A stretch of 64,000 nt of DNA from Campanula takesimana (taxonomy: Eukaryota; Streptophyta; Magnoliopsida; Asterales; Campanulaceae): assembly GCA_026119855.1 (NCBI GenBank), contig JAOWBW010000086.1, forward strand, positions 1,826,407 through 1,890,406, in the 5' to 3' direction. The position numbers and the translations under genes are program-made. Below the pieces are notes generated by a model. That model made no database searches. It worked only from the letters and a program-made list of their open reading frames with translations, and was not told the DNA's origin. Of the stretch, positions 9,659-20,413 are shown in pieces (position 1 is the first letter of the stretch; each line of letters opens with the position of its first letter).

Positions 9659-10696
9659 TTAACTAAGTAAGATTCCTTCATCACTCTTGGAATCAAATTT
9701 GTCTAGGTTATTCTTCCCATTGTTGTGAATGTAACATTTACTTCCAAATCCATGAAAGTAGGATATGGTTGGAACTTTTCCATTCCACAACTCATATGGG
9801 GTCTTCATATGAAACTTGTTGATTAGAGTTTTATTCTGTACATAAACAGCAATAGTAACAGCTTCACCCCAAAAGTATTTAAGAAGATTGTGTTCTGACA
9901 GCATTGGTCTTGCTGCTTCACAAATGGTCCTGTTCTTTCTTTCTGCGACTCCATTCTGTTAAGGAGTTCTTGGAGCTGAAAAGTTGTGAGCAATCCCTAT
10001 TTGGTTACAATAGTTTTCAACTCCAGTGTTCTTAAATTCACTTCCATGATCAGATCTTATCTTTTTGATAGATAAGCCTTTAAAGTTCTAAACTTTCTTG
10101 AACAACTGAGTAAGGTTTTGAAGAGTATCACTTTTGGATTCAAGAAGAATTATCCAAGTGAATCTAGTGTAGTCATCAACAACTACAAGAGAGTATCTCT
10201 TTCCACCTAGAGATATGGTTCTAATGGGGCCAAATAGGTCCATATGAAGGAGATCAAGAGGTTTGGATGTGTCCAGTCTGGTTTTAGCAGTAAAGGATGT
10301 TTTCTTTTGCTTTCCACATTGACAAGCTCTGCATAGTTTGTCTTTCTTGAAAGGAATTTTGGGAAGACCTTTGACAAGATTGGAGATGGATAACTTGGAA
10401 ATGGTTTTGAGGTTTAGGTGAGCAAGTCTTTTATGCCACAGCCATGACAAATCTGATTGGCTGTAGGATAATAGACAATGAGCAGTAGAGGATTGAACAA
10501 CTTCAAGGTTGAGGTAGTAGAGGTTCTTCTTTCTAACTCCTGTTAGAATAACCTTGTTGTTCTTGTCTTTGACTTGGTATTGGTCCTTTGTGCAGATAAC
10601 ATGGTACCCTTTGTCACAAATTTGACTTATGCTAATCAAATTGTGCTTATGGCCTTCAACATAAGATACATCTGTAAAGATGATCTCCTTGGTCAC
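9659..10696 (-). pseudogene. pol: Sirevirus integrase
   Basis: The 10088-10696 frame holds the GAG-pre-integrase region (HKRLAHLNLKTISKL, then CRACQCGKQKKTSF, the H-H-C-C zinc module) and the first catalytic Asp in LLHMDLFGPIRT. The second Asp and the Glu lie in a decayed stretch (about 9905-10087). The 9659-9904 frame continues with MLSEHNLLKYFWGEAV and a copia-type core end. Stops and a frameshift separate the pieces. Integrase would join element cDNA to the chromosome. Confidence 0.88.
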
Positions 10697-10739
10697 TAGA
10701 TTGCCTGATCCTTTGACTCTTGCTTGAGAATTGTCACCA

Positions 10740-10850
10740 AATGTAACATTGAGACCATTCTTTAGAGTTAGCTGTTGAAGTCATTCCTTGTTGTAAGTCA
10801 TATGTCTACTACATCCACTATCTAAGTACCAAATTCCTTTATTAGATTCC
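10740..10850 (-). pseudogene. Sirevirus aspartic protease active-site region
   Basis: On the minus strand the peptide WYLDSGCSRHMTYN is readable, with the DSG triad of copia proteases at about 10813-10821. A TGA soon after (in CAAGGAATGACTTCAAC) breaks the frame. The protease would cut the gag-pol polyprotein. Confidence 0.8.
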
Positions 10851-11002
10851 TACAAAACAAAGTTAAAAATTATGGTACCCTTTATTCTTTTTGGGTCCAA
10901 AGGATTAGACTTTCTTTGGTACCCTAGCCTTGCCACCTGATCTTCTTTTGAAGAATTGGTTAAGGGTGTTATAGTAGGACATGATTTGCATCATGTAGGG
11001 TG

Positions 11003-11640
11003 TCAATGTGAAGGGTTGAGGGGAGTTATATAGGTGTCCAATATTGTATGGGCTTTGATTTCTGTAGTTTGGTTGATGAAAGTGAGATTGCTGTCTGGGG
11101 TTTTGTGAGTGGTAAGATGATCTAGGGGAGGAGTTTTGTGACTGATGGCTTTTCCCATTGGAATATTTCCAGTTTTATCTAGGTTGCCTAGAGTGCCTCT
11201 GCTGTCTAGCATATCTTGGCTGTCCAGTTTGCCTTGGCTTTTTGGCTTGTCTAGGCTTTCTAGGTTGTCTAGGCTCCTGTTCTTGCTTCCTTTTGTGAGA
11301 TTTAATATCATTAGTACTTGTTGAAGCTTGAGTATTAGGAATTTGTGGGAGAATCCCCTTTTGATTTACTCTCTTTACTCCTTTGTTTGTACACATCTTC
11401 CTTTGTTTGAATGGGGTAAGATGGTTTCTTGGTAGAGAGTGTGTTGAGACTTTGTAAAATCATAGTTTCAACAGCTCTATCACCAGTGGGTGGAGTATAG
11501 ATTTTGAGTGTGGGATTTTTAGCTCCTATTCCAGATCTGTCCCCAGGATTTCTCTGGTTGAATTGAAACATGGATAAAGTATTGCTTGATTTGCTCCAGG
11601 AAGCAATTTTGCTTTTTAAAGAATTGTTTTCTTCCTTCAA
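11003..11640 (-). pseudogene. Sirevirus gag C-terminal extension, basic repeats
   Basis: Two overlapping minus-strand frames. One has a Lys/Ser-rich segment (11335-11640). The other (11175-11396) has a run of Arg-Gln-Pro-Arg-Lys-Pro-type repeats about 30 residues long (11175-11275), from iterated CCTAGACAA-like codons. Long charged extensions after the zinc knuckle are usual in Sirevirus gag. The frame is broken. Confidence 0.6.
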
Positions 11641-11799
11641 GGTACTTATTTCATGTTTATTATCCTCTTGGGATTTAGAACAGTCAGTCTTAGCTGTTGA
11701 GCTAAGTATGTCATTTTCAAGTTTTTGACATTTTTCTTCTAGATCATTTGTGGTTGTTTCAAGGTTAGTGTTTAGGGTTTTGAGTTTTTCAATGGTTTT

Positions 11800-13187
11800 T
11801 TATTGCTCAAGGTTTTCTGTGATGAGGGCAGCAAAGCTAGAGTCTTGTTTCTTCTTTTGAATTAAGAGGGTGTAAACTAAATTTTTAAAACCATCAATAT
11901 TAAGAGAGTTAAAATTATGTACCTCTTTAAGTTCTTCAGCAGCAGCTAAGGCTTCTAGGTCCTCTTCATTATCTGATTCATCACATTCTTGTGCAACTAA
12001 ACACAGTAATGCTTCTTCTTCATCACTATCCGAGTCTGAAGATTCAAATTCTTCATCACTAAACCTAGAGAAGTCAGCAAGCATGACTTGTTCTTTATTC
12101 TTGTCATTTTTTGCCTTGACACAATTGTAGCAATTGCACCTAGAACTATGAATGAAATCTTTAGAATAGGTCATTATTTTTTAGTATTCTCTTGGTTTCT
12201 TAGGTTCTTTACAGTCTACAGCATAGTGATCTGGTTTACCACAGTTGTAACACTCACTGTTCTCTTTAACAACTTCTTTAGTTGGGTTAGATAGTGAAGG
12301 ACTGTATCTTCTATCAAAAGCTTTCTTTTGATGCTTCATGGAATTTCTGACAGCCATGGAGATGAGACTTGGGATATCTTCTTGAGATATTGGCTTTGAT
12401 TCTTGTTTAGGAGTTATGTTCAGTTTTTATAGAGCATTGATAACAAGAGAGTCAATGTCCTGTTGAGAGAGTTGTTTCTGGGTTTGCTCTTGTGCAACAA
12501 GGGCAAGGGTTTGAGATATGGTGGATGCTGGTTGAATTTTGATCATTCCTTCTAGTTCATATGCTTCAAGTTTACCAAAGTATTATTCAATGGTCATACT
12601 ACTCCATTCAGCTCCTTCTCTAATGGGAAGGGCTACTTTCTCATATTCTTAAGGAAGATTAGAGTAGATTTTTAGGCATAGATCAGATTGTTCAAAAGTT
12701 TTGCCATGGTCTGAAATGGCTCTAACAAGATCTTCAAATCTTGGTCTTGCAGCACTCACTTTTTCTCCAGGATAGAATTTGAAGTTGTCTAACTGTCTTA
12801 ATAAGTTGTATAGATTCTGGGTTCTAACACTGGTGTGTTTAGTGAACTTTGTGTTAATTAATTCTCATGCTGCTTTAGCACTTGGTACTTTAGCTATTTC
12901 TTGAGCTAGGGAGTCATTCACACTTTTTTGCAGAATATTTTTTACTTTTAAGTTAGCAGTCATAAGTTGTTTTGTGCATCAGTCCAATTTTCAGGAGATT
13001 TGAGTTTGCTACCCCCTCCATTGACTTCAGCTTGAGTGGGAGGTTCAAGTTCATTCTCTAAGACATGCCAGTTCCATATGCTATTAGCATCTAGATAGGT
13101 TTTGATTTTTGAGGAATAAATCTCAAAAGATCCACAATCATCAATGTGTGGAATGTCTTTCTTATTGTTTCTTCTGGGTTGAGGCAT
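11800..13187 (-). pseudogene. gag: Sirevirus gag (UBN2-type) with zinc knuckle
   Basis: It starts MPQPRRNNKKDIPHIDD at 13187 and continues through a copia UBN2 gag core in pieces interrupted by in-frame stops. A CCHC zinc knuckle (CYNCGKPDHYAVDC) is readable at 12211-12252. The 11800-12174 frame encodes an acidic Glu/Asp/Ser region followed by a coiled-coil-like stretch. Gag forms the particle shell and binds RNA. It is clearly a pseudogene; the start is the first ATG in frame after the PBS. Confidence 0.85.
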
Positions 13188-13237
13188 GATGGATTAAGAA
13201 GATCTTTCACAAGTTGTTAGACTCTTTATGGTGAATC

Positions 13238-13254
13238 CAAGCTCTAGTGCCAAT
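13238..13254 (-). other. primer-binding site of the Sirevirus (diverged)
   Basis: On the minus strand, directly after the 5' LTR end (ACCTTTCA), comes ATTGGCACTAGAGCTTGG. It aligns with the initiator-Met tRNA PBS TGGTATCAGAGC with two mismatches and marks the 5' side of the element. Confidence 0.75.
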
Positions 13255-14458
13255 TGAAAGGTCCTGTTTTACTAAAAGAATAGAAACGTTAAAGATGAAC
13301 AGCTAACAGTTTGGGTGGTTAGCTGTTGAGAGATAGAGTAATTATGCAGCGGAGAATATTAAAAAGAATAAATGAAATAGACAAGGTGTAGTGTGTGTAT
13401 AAGTGTAGAGATAAGGGAAGAAAATACACAAGGAGTTTTTAAAGTGGTTCAGAGGCAAACACTTCTCTTACATCCACCCCCACTGTAGTCAACAGTGAGA
13501 TCAATCCACTTTAATATTCACTTGCTTAATAAGCTTACAATGAATGATAAAGGCAAGTTCCTCGAACCCCCTCTTCTTAACTGTCACTACAGTTAAGGAA
13601 GCCTTTTTACTAAGGCTATAAAAAGAAAGAAAAATACAAAAGATTTAAATAAAAGGTTAAGCTTAGCTTATAGCTTAGGCTAGGTGTGGGTTGTAACTGG
13701 GTACACAAGGGGCACAATATTTGCAAGGGATTATGCAAATATTTAGATCTGCAGAATGAGAATGCAGAAAGGCTCAAAAAGGGAGTGAGGTTGTAAAAAA
13801 TGGGTTGAAGGGTTAAAAAAGGGTCACTTGACAACATGCCAGTATACACCTTTATATAAGGGAGGCCATATAGCCGTTGGGGGACAAGGGTATAAGGGTA
13901 GCCGTTGGGGGACCAAAGGTACAGAGGAGTAATGGCTTGTCTTTGACCCGGTAGACTAATATGTTGTTCCTCTTGAATGCAGGTTGTCAAGTTAAGGGGA
14001 AGGTGTATTCACACTTGATCAAGCTTCAATAGAGTTATTCTAATGTTTGTTAATATTTAGAATAGTCATTCTTCAAGAGTCTGATGACGTGGAGATAGCT
14101 GTTGAAGAAGAACAGTCTCAGCAGTTGAGACAGAGGAGCTTGGTTGTTGGGTTTGTAGGGCCTTAGCTGTTGAAGCTTGATTGAATTTAGCATCTTGCTA
14201 ATTCATTTGAGGTTTAGGGAGTTTTTAATAGGTAGTTCTTCAGTTTGTTGAATGTGTAAATGGTAGGTAGATCATGAAGTGTTTTGACTGTTGGCTTGAT
14301 TGAACAGCTAACAGGTTGGCTTAGCTGTTTGAGCTTTGTGATGGGCTGCCTGTGCTCAGGTCTTTTGTATACATCATATAATCAATGGATTGATTATTTA
14401 TTTATCAAAACATTTTTACTATGATTAATTGTGAGTTAAACATAGTGAGGTACTAACA
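13255..14458 (-). repeat. Sirevirus 5' LTR
   Basis: 1204 bp, same ends as 3508-4684. It contains the stem AACAGCTAAC...GGTTAGCTGTT (13298-13328) and a second one at 14303-14329. The block GGGGGTTCGAGGAACTTGC (minus strand, about 13553-13571) also occurs in the LTRs of the small element at 42-46 kb. Confidence 0.93.
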
Positions 14459-14520
14459 GCAACATATAGTACTATCTCTAAAAAATGGAATTTCGGCAGG
14501 ATAATTAATGAATTTGTTAT

Positions 14521-15600
14521 GGGCGAATTGCATTTTGGGCCACAAAGTTTAGCGGGTGTTCTTGTAGCAGACCCCATTCAATTATTATTTATATTATAGG
14601 CCCCAAAGTTGTCATTTTGTTAGCATGTTAGGTCTTTTAACCAGTTTTGTTAGAAAATTTTGTTAAATAATCACGTGCGGGCCACATGTCACTTAACGGA
14701 GGATGTTTTCGAACAATAATTCATTAATTGTTATTTTAAAGCAAATTGAATGAAAATGAATAGTAAAATTGGAAAATTTTCCATTTAAGGGCGTTAAATG
14801 AAATTTTCTAAAGTAATAAAATAGAAAATAAAATTTACTTAAAAATATTAAATTATCGATAAATAATTATAAATTTCGTTTTTAAGACAAGTCATTAAAT
14901 GTTTTTCTCAAGTATAATTTTATACTTTGACTATTTTAATTGAAAAGCCAGGAAAATAGATATTTTGAACCATATTTAATATTTTTTAATTTGAGGGAAG
15001 GGGCTAAGGGCGGCGGTTGGTGGCCAGGGTGGTAGTCGGAGACGGAGAAGATGAAGAAGACAAAAACGGGGTTAAAACAAACTATTAATTCCAAATTCTT
15101 TATTTGTAAAGGTTTCATTTTATTGTTTTTAGCATTTATTTTAAAGTAAATATAAATAATAATTATTGTTCTTTCAAATTATATTTAATTAAAATAGTCA
15201 AAGTATAAAATTATACTTGAGAAAAAAAATGTCTTGTTTTTTAAAATGAAATTTATAATTATTTAGTGATATTTTATTTTTTTTAAAGAAAATTATTTTC
15301 TATCTATTACTTTAGAAAATTTCATTTAACGCCCTTAAATGAAAAAAAATCTAGTTTGACTATTCATTTCATTCAATTTGCTTTAAACTAACTAAGAATG
15401 AATTTTTGTTAAAGAACATCCTCTGTTAAGTGACATATGACTCGCACGTGATTATTTAACGAATTTTTCTAACAAAACTAGTTAAAAGACCTGAAATGCT
15501 AACAAAATGACAACTTTGGAGCCTAAAATGTAAACAGTGATTGAATAGGGTCTGCCACAGGAATACCCCCTAAACTTTGGGGCCCAAACTTTGGATCATA
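14521..15600. mobile_element. foldback element with long inverted repeats (MULE-like)
   Basis: Arms of about 420 bp (14521-14945 and 15172-15600) are imperfect reverse complements. The TTGGGCC...AAAGTTTAG...CAGACCC(C/T)ATTCAAT end reads inward from both sides, and AAGTATAATTTTATACTTTGACTATTTTAAT marks the inner ends in shorter matching runs. The 226-bp spacer has a GC-rich patch (AAGGGCGGCGGTTGGTGGCC). No transposase. Long arms and a GGGCGAATTGCA-style end suggest a non-autonomous MULE, but I could not find a clean 9-bp duplication. Confidence 0.8.
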
Positions 15601-17350
15601 AAAATCATAATCATTCTCTAACGCTCTGAAACTCGGGTCCCAACATTACAGTCCCATAATTTGAATTCGTCACCATTCACAATTTTAAATCATAAGATAT
15701 TAGTAAAACTAGCAAATCCATTTATTATATCACTTCCAAACGAGGATATCAATACTCAACAAAACATTGAAGTCTTTCAATTCTCAAATAACAGAATTAA
15801 CTAACTAAAGATTCTAGACTAATAATAATCAAATCAATCTAGATAGTCCTTGAATATATTTTCAATACTCCTCAGACTGAACTTCCTTGCTATTTATATA
15901 CAACTGCTCCGGTTACTGAGGAAAAGTTGACATAAGGGAAATCAAAGAGTACATAAACTGTATAACGATCTGAAGAATATTTAATAATTTCCCAAAATCT
16001 CAAATTTAAAAAACTAACAAAATAGACTCGAATAACTTAATTATTTACAACCATCACATACCAGTTGTAAATAACTAAATTACTCATAGATTTTACAGAA
16101 TTCCAAATGATAACAACTGAACTAGTTGACTTGAATGATGTAATTATCTGTGACTGTCCCATACCAATTATACATAATTAAACTCCTCACATATTTAACA
16201 ATTTCAAATGACTGATAACTAAACATAAGAAACTAACTCGAGTGATCATTATCTATAACAGTCCCATATCAGCTATAGGTAACGAAATCACTCACACATG
16301 TTGTGATCACATAAATGGTATATTAGCTCACGCAGAGCACAATTAGTTGCCTTTACATGCCAAAATCAAATATTCACTGTCATAACACGTTGTCTAACTT
16401 AAGTGATAAATGATTGAATATAAAATATTTTTAAAAGCTTATCACATCAAAAACTCATTTTATACAAAATATAAATTTCAAAAGATCACAAAAAATTGCA
16501 CGTACTAATTAATATACAAAATATACGAAGTTAGCAAATGAATAACAAATGATTATTAAATAATGGTAACCGATTATTAAATGATGGTAACCGACAGAGT
16601 CAAAGCAAATAATGACACAAGGTTAGTTTAAATGTATCAAAAAACATATATCGCCAAAATATATGCGTACGCCTATGTAACTGAAATGATACGAGAATCA
16701 AATAATTAAAAAAAGCATAATCCCTTACCTCAAAATGAGCTCAATTAATATCTTCGAATTCAAGCGCACACTATCCCACATGCCAAAGTCTAACAGCGAA
16801 AAATAAATGTAGAGTGTATAATACTATTATTAAATGACTTAAAATACTAGATTAAAATTCTTAAGTGTACTATAAACCTATATATTCTCTCAAATCCAAT
16901 AATGATAAAACTTTTTAAAAACCACTTGGTGTCATGGGTTTGTCTCTTGAGAAATGCGTTTTTCCTAGTGATTAGAAAAAAAGTGTTTTTTAATGCGCGG
17001 TGGTATTTTTGTAAATAATTGAAATTCTTAAAAATATACGCAGTGGCGTTTTTGGAAATAATCAAAACTTCTCAAAACCATCTGGCACTCTTTAGCGCAC
17101 GAACTGGACCTTTGTAACATTACAACTATATACTGTCACCGGTATCTATTGATACTTCATATATAAAAACTTCAAAGTCATGTTTTAGAGTCTAAATGAC
17201 GATCTTTAGGGTTTTTAAACACATATCATGGGGCTAAGTCCGGTGACTCTTGTAGATCATTAAATTTCCCTTGGAAACAAGCCTTATCACTATCCGTTTC
17301 AAAGGTTCTTGCTATTAGTCTCAAATGTTATTGCTATCAATCATCAGCAT
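15601..17350. other. unclassified repeat-derived AT-rich DNA
   Basis: No gene. It contains diverged tandem repeats at about 16025-16330 and a CCCTTACCTCAAAATGAGC segment near 16723 that resembles the splice-donor region seen inside some gypsy LTRs when read on the minus strand. TGTAATGTTGGGACCCG (minus, about 15644) could be an LTR start. The evidence is too weak for a family. Confidence 0.4.
16025..16330. repeat. diverged tandem repeat, about 105-bp period
   Basis: Three copies begin at about 16025 (GACTCGAATAACTTAATTAT), 16128 (GACTTGAATGATGTAATTAT) and 16235 (AACTCGAGTGATCATTATCT). Each continues with CCCATA(C/T)CA...TATA(A/C)ATAA and a CTCA(C/T) tail. No coding potential. Confidence 0.6.
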
Positions 17351-17355
17351 CAAAG

Positions 17356-18838
17356 TGTTGGTGTATGTGCCCTAGGCATGTTATTAGCACGTTGTTTGAA
17401 CGATATTTTGTTATCATTTATTCATTATATAAAGAGATGATTCGGATCAGATTATTATTTATTGTTACATGTTTTGTTATAATAATCTCTGTCCTTAGTA
17501 TTTATGAAGCACTAGTATAAGTTTGATTAGATAATCATGTGATGATTATGTGTATGTGATACAAGTTAAACTTATGGGTATGTGTTGGTGAACATATATA
17601 TACACTGGACTTGACCTAACTATGAGGTTTATGTCATGGTCAAAATGTCATAATTAAACTTCTTAATAGTTATATCATTAGAATCCTTAAACCTGAGATT
17701 ATTATGATCTACCACATAATGGAGATCATGTTTGACATATTCAAACGTTACTCTTAACCAAGTAATTATAAATGATATGATTGGCATGATCAAAGTTATG
17801 TAGGGAAGTGTAATAAGTCAAAATGGAATTTGTCCCTCTTCGTGAGAGATGTCAAACTTGGGCCCCTCGATGAATAGTATTAATGAAATGCATGGCCGTG
17901 CTCAAATGAATTGATATGATCAATGTCATTTGTCTTAATCAATATATTCAGAATTAATCGACAAAAGTATTGGGCATTGTAAGTTGGCCATTGACCATGG
18001 CTTACGCTCAATGGCATCGTGGACAAAGGGATTGTGATATGTTCTATAAAGGATTCGCAAACTTCGACAAGTTATGTTGATTGGGTAATCATGATTGTTT
18101 GCTAGAGTCCGCTCATGATTTATGAGAACGGCCTTAGTCGGACTCATTACCAACTTAATATAATCCAATAGGGTCACACACAAAAGAACAAATCAATTAA
18201 AAGGCTAATATTGAATTTCTGGTGGTGCTCGGCCGAGCACATCACATGACTCAGCCGAGCACAAATTACAGAATGAAAATCGAGTTTTGGTCCTTTTGCA
18301 AGGCCGCTCCACTTTAAGGACTCGGCCGTGCACACCGCTAGAGACAAAATCTGATTTCATTTTTAGACGGGATTTTGACTATTACTCATTAATGGTTAAG
18401 GACTAATGAGTATAAAAACACCCATCTTCAACCCTAATCAGTACCAATTGATATTGAATCAATAAGAGAGTATCTAAAGAATTTGGTAACACATATTTAT
18501 TCTTAGATCTCAAGATTACAGAATAAATTCATATAGCCTTCACAGAAATTGTTTCTATCGGATCTAGCAATCTGGATCAAGAAGAGTTCTTGATATTCGT
18601 TCGTTTGTGGATACACATACAGGGCGTTGATCTCAACTCCTTCAAGTTCCCGATTCATCAATTGAAGTCGTGTTCCTGTGATCGTGATTCAAGAAGCGCG
18701 AAGAACAAAGATTGAAGATTCAAAAATTTTAAAGCATCATCGAGTATTCTATATTCATCTTCGTGTTAATTTAATCATCTTGAATGGATCTAAGCTTTTG
18801 GGTTTAATCCGTTGCGCATGATAGTGCAAAACACAACA
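17356..18838 (+). mobile_element. copia solo LTR, 1483 bp
   Basis: It starts TGTTGGTGTATGTGCCCTAGG and ends AAAACACAACA, flanked by a perfect CAAAG duplication (17351-17355 and 18839-18843). Stretches resemble the LTRs of the copia at 32.4-40.5 kb (CCCTAGGC near the start; ATGATTATG...AAACTTATGGGTA...GTTGG; GGTCACACACA) and its last 130 bp match a fragment at 47978-48105. No internal region or second LTR is present, so it arose by recombination between LTRs. Confidence 0.9.
18225..18417 (+). promoter_or_regulatory. LTR promoter: palindromic motif cluster plus TATA box
   Basis: GTGCTCGGCCGAGCAC at 18225-18240 is a perfect 16-bp palindrome. Related words follow at 18251-18262 (TCAGCCGAGCAC) and 18321-18333 (CTCGGCCGTGCAC). 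The TATA box TATAAAAACA is at 18411, about 78 bp after the last. This looks like the U3 enhancer and promoter of the LTR. Function is inferred. Confidence 0.55.
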
Positions 18839-19429
18839 CAAAGGTTCTTACAAAATGCGCACTGTGTCAAAAACATTACAACTGGCTACAAAATACACTC
18901 CCAATGACAACAGAAAACTCTAGCAATGACGCTTAACAAACATTCTCAATGACGATAAAAAAAAAAACACATGAATTGGCACAACAAAATACTTACAACC
19001 ACTTTGAGAGATAAATACCGCAAGTGCATTTTAAGAAGTTTTGATTATTTACAAAATTGTCACCACGCGCTTTTATAAGAAGTTCCACATATTTGCAAAA
19101 ATGACACGTCTTTTAAAAACTCATTTTTCTTTGGAGTTAGAAAAAACTCGTTTACCCAAGATTTTTGGATGTTGTCACTGATAGTCCCAAATCCCTATAT
19201 CTTGTCGTCCTGAAATGATCGAGATCACCACCATTCTTTGTTAAAAATCTTATTCATTCTTACTTTTAATTTTCTGGAAATCTTCAAAAAAAAAAAAAAA
19301 AAAAAAAAGTTATGTATTTGTCTTATTGTAAAACGTGTTTTTCTTATGTAGAGTGGCATTTTTATAAATAAGCGGAACATTTTTACAAAGCGCATTAACA
19401 TTGCTGTAAATAACTCTGGAACTCATAGA

Positions 19430-19660
19430 AACTCACCAGGCACTTTTCGACACCGTAGGAGGCATTTTTCAATACTACAGCAGGCACTTTTTAATACTAG
19501 AGCAGACACTTATTTTGGAACTTGTAGTAACAAACGTGACACTCTTTGAATCTGCAAGAGGCATGTTTCAATGCTACAACAGACACTTTTTAATACTAGG
19601 ACGGGCAATTGTTAACATTACAACCGGCAATTCTTAACACTACGACTAAATAAGCGTACA
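19430..19660. repeat. degenerate short tandem repeats (about 30-36 bp)
   Basis: Repeated words AGGCACTTTTCGACACC, AGGCATTTTTCAATACTAC, AGGCACTTTTTAATACTAGAG, AGACACTTTTTAATACTAGG and GGCAATTCTTAACACTAC follow one another. The period varies, so it is an old minisatellite. It runs into the quasi-palindrome at 19661. Confidence 0.65.
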
Positions 19661-19706
19661 TGTAAAAACACGTTCTACACTAGCGCTAGTATAGAATGCG
19701 TTTTAC
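19661..19706. repeat. 46-bp quasi-palindrome
   Basis: The left arm TGTAAAAACACGTTCTACAC and the right arm TGTAAAACGCATTCTATAC (as reverse complement) meet at the core CTAGCGCTAG. It may be the end of an inverted-repeat element or a transcribed hairpin; no partner terminus was identified. Confidence 0.6.
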
Positions 19707-19934
19707 ATAAGAATGACTCTTTAATTTTTACCTCTTCCTACACATTCCTCTCATTCTCTCGCACAAACCAATTCACTCGAATACACAGTTCCTAATCTGA
19801 TCAGTTACTTGTTCCATTCTCCCTCTATCTCTTTAATCCAAAACAAAATTCCCTTTTTTCTCATATTAAGGATCATTTCAAATTTTAACAAATAAAATAA
19901 TATAATAATGGACAAAGACTTCCGCGATGGGTCG

Positions 19935-20035
19935 TTAATCCCCCCCCCGGCCAGTCCAGATCCCCCCGTCCAGCTTGATCGCCCAGCTTGTCCGCCTCCA
20001 AGTTTGCGCTACGTGTCGCGCCTTAAAAAAATACC
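19935..20035. other. C-rich island in AT-rich DNA
   Basis: Starts with a run of C (TTAATCCCCCCCCCGGCCAG) and stays GC-rich (CCCCCCGTCCAGCTTGATCG) to CGTGTCGCGCC. The flanks are far poorer in GC. No frame or known motif; it may be the remnant of an LTR U3 or of inserted foreign DNA. Confidence 0.4.
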
Positions 20036-20413
20036 TCCAATAAATTTAAAATGCATTATCTTGAAATTTTGAAGTAAAAAAAAATTCTGAATACTGTTAT
20101 GTTCGTCTCGATGAGACAAATCAAACTAGATAGGCCGTGATATAGTTTTAAATTATTTTTTATAATCTTATTTTTATCAAAAAATAATTAGAGTTGTTTG
20201 TCACCTTAAATGTAACACTGTAATCTTGAAAGAAATAACTATTTTATTGTACAATGTAACAGTAGTTTTGCAGCAAAAGTTAAGTAGATAGTTTTTTTAT
20301 TTAGAAAAAGTAATAATTGAAATGTATAGACTATAGATATGATTATAATTTGTTCCAGAGATGAATGTAAAAGTTATTGTAGATTACACGCTACCTTTTT
20401 TTCTTTAAAATAA

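Larger units (their letters stand above)
3508..14458 (-). mobile_element. complete copia Sirevirus (SIRE/Maximus type), decayed
   Basis: A 10.95-kb element bounded by LTRs (3508-4684 and 13255-14458), TG...CA ends and the 5-bp duplication GCAAC (3503-3507 and 14459-14463). Coding order on the minus strand is gag, protease, integrase, RT, RNase H: the copia order. The INT and RT sequence style, a long gag with a C-terminal basic/coiled extension, the size and an extra region of about 3 kb between pol and the 3' LTR all fit Sireviruses. Several stop codons, frameshifts and a deletion in RT make it non-autonomous now. The LTRs differ by substitutions and small indels (1177 versus 1204 bp), so it is not very recent. 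Confidence 0.93.
18844..20413. other. unclassified repeat-derived DNA
   Basis: No gene. It resumes the sequence interrupted by the solo LTR: words such as GTGGTATTTTTGTAAATAATT (near 17001) recur as AAGTTTTGATTATTTAC and GTGGCATTTTTATAAATAA on this side. It contains a poly-A run (19288-19308), a short-period repeat, a quasi-palindrome and a GC-rich patch listed separately. The last part (20200-20413) has TGTAACA words that reappear after 30365. Confidence 0.4.
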
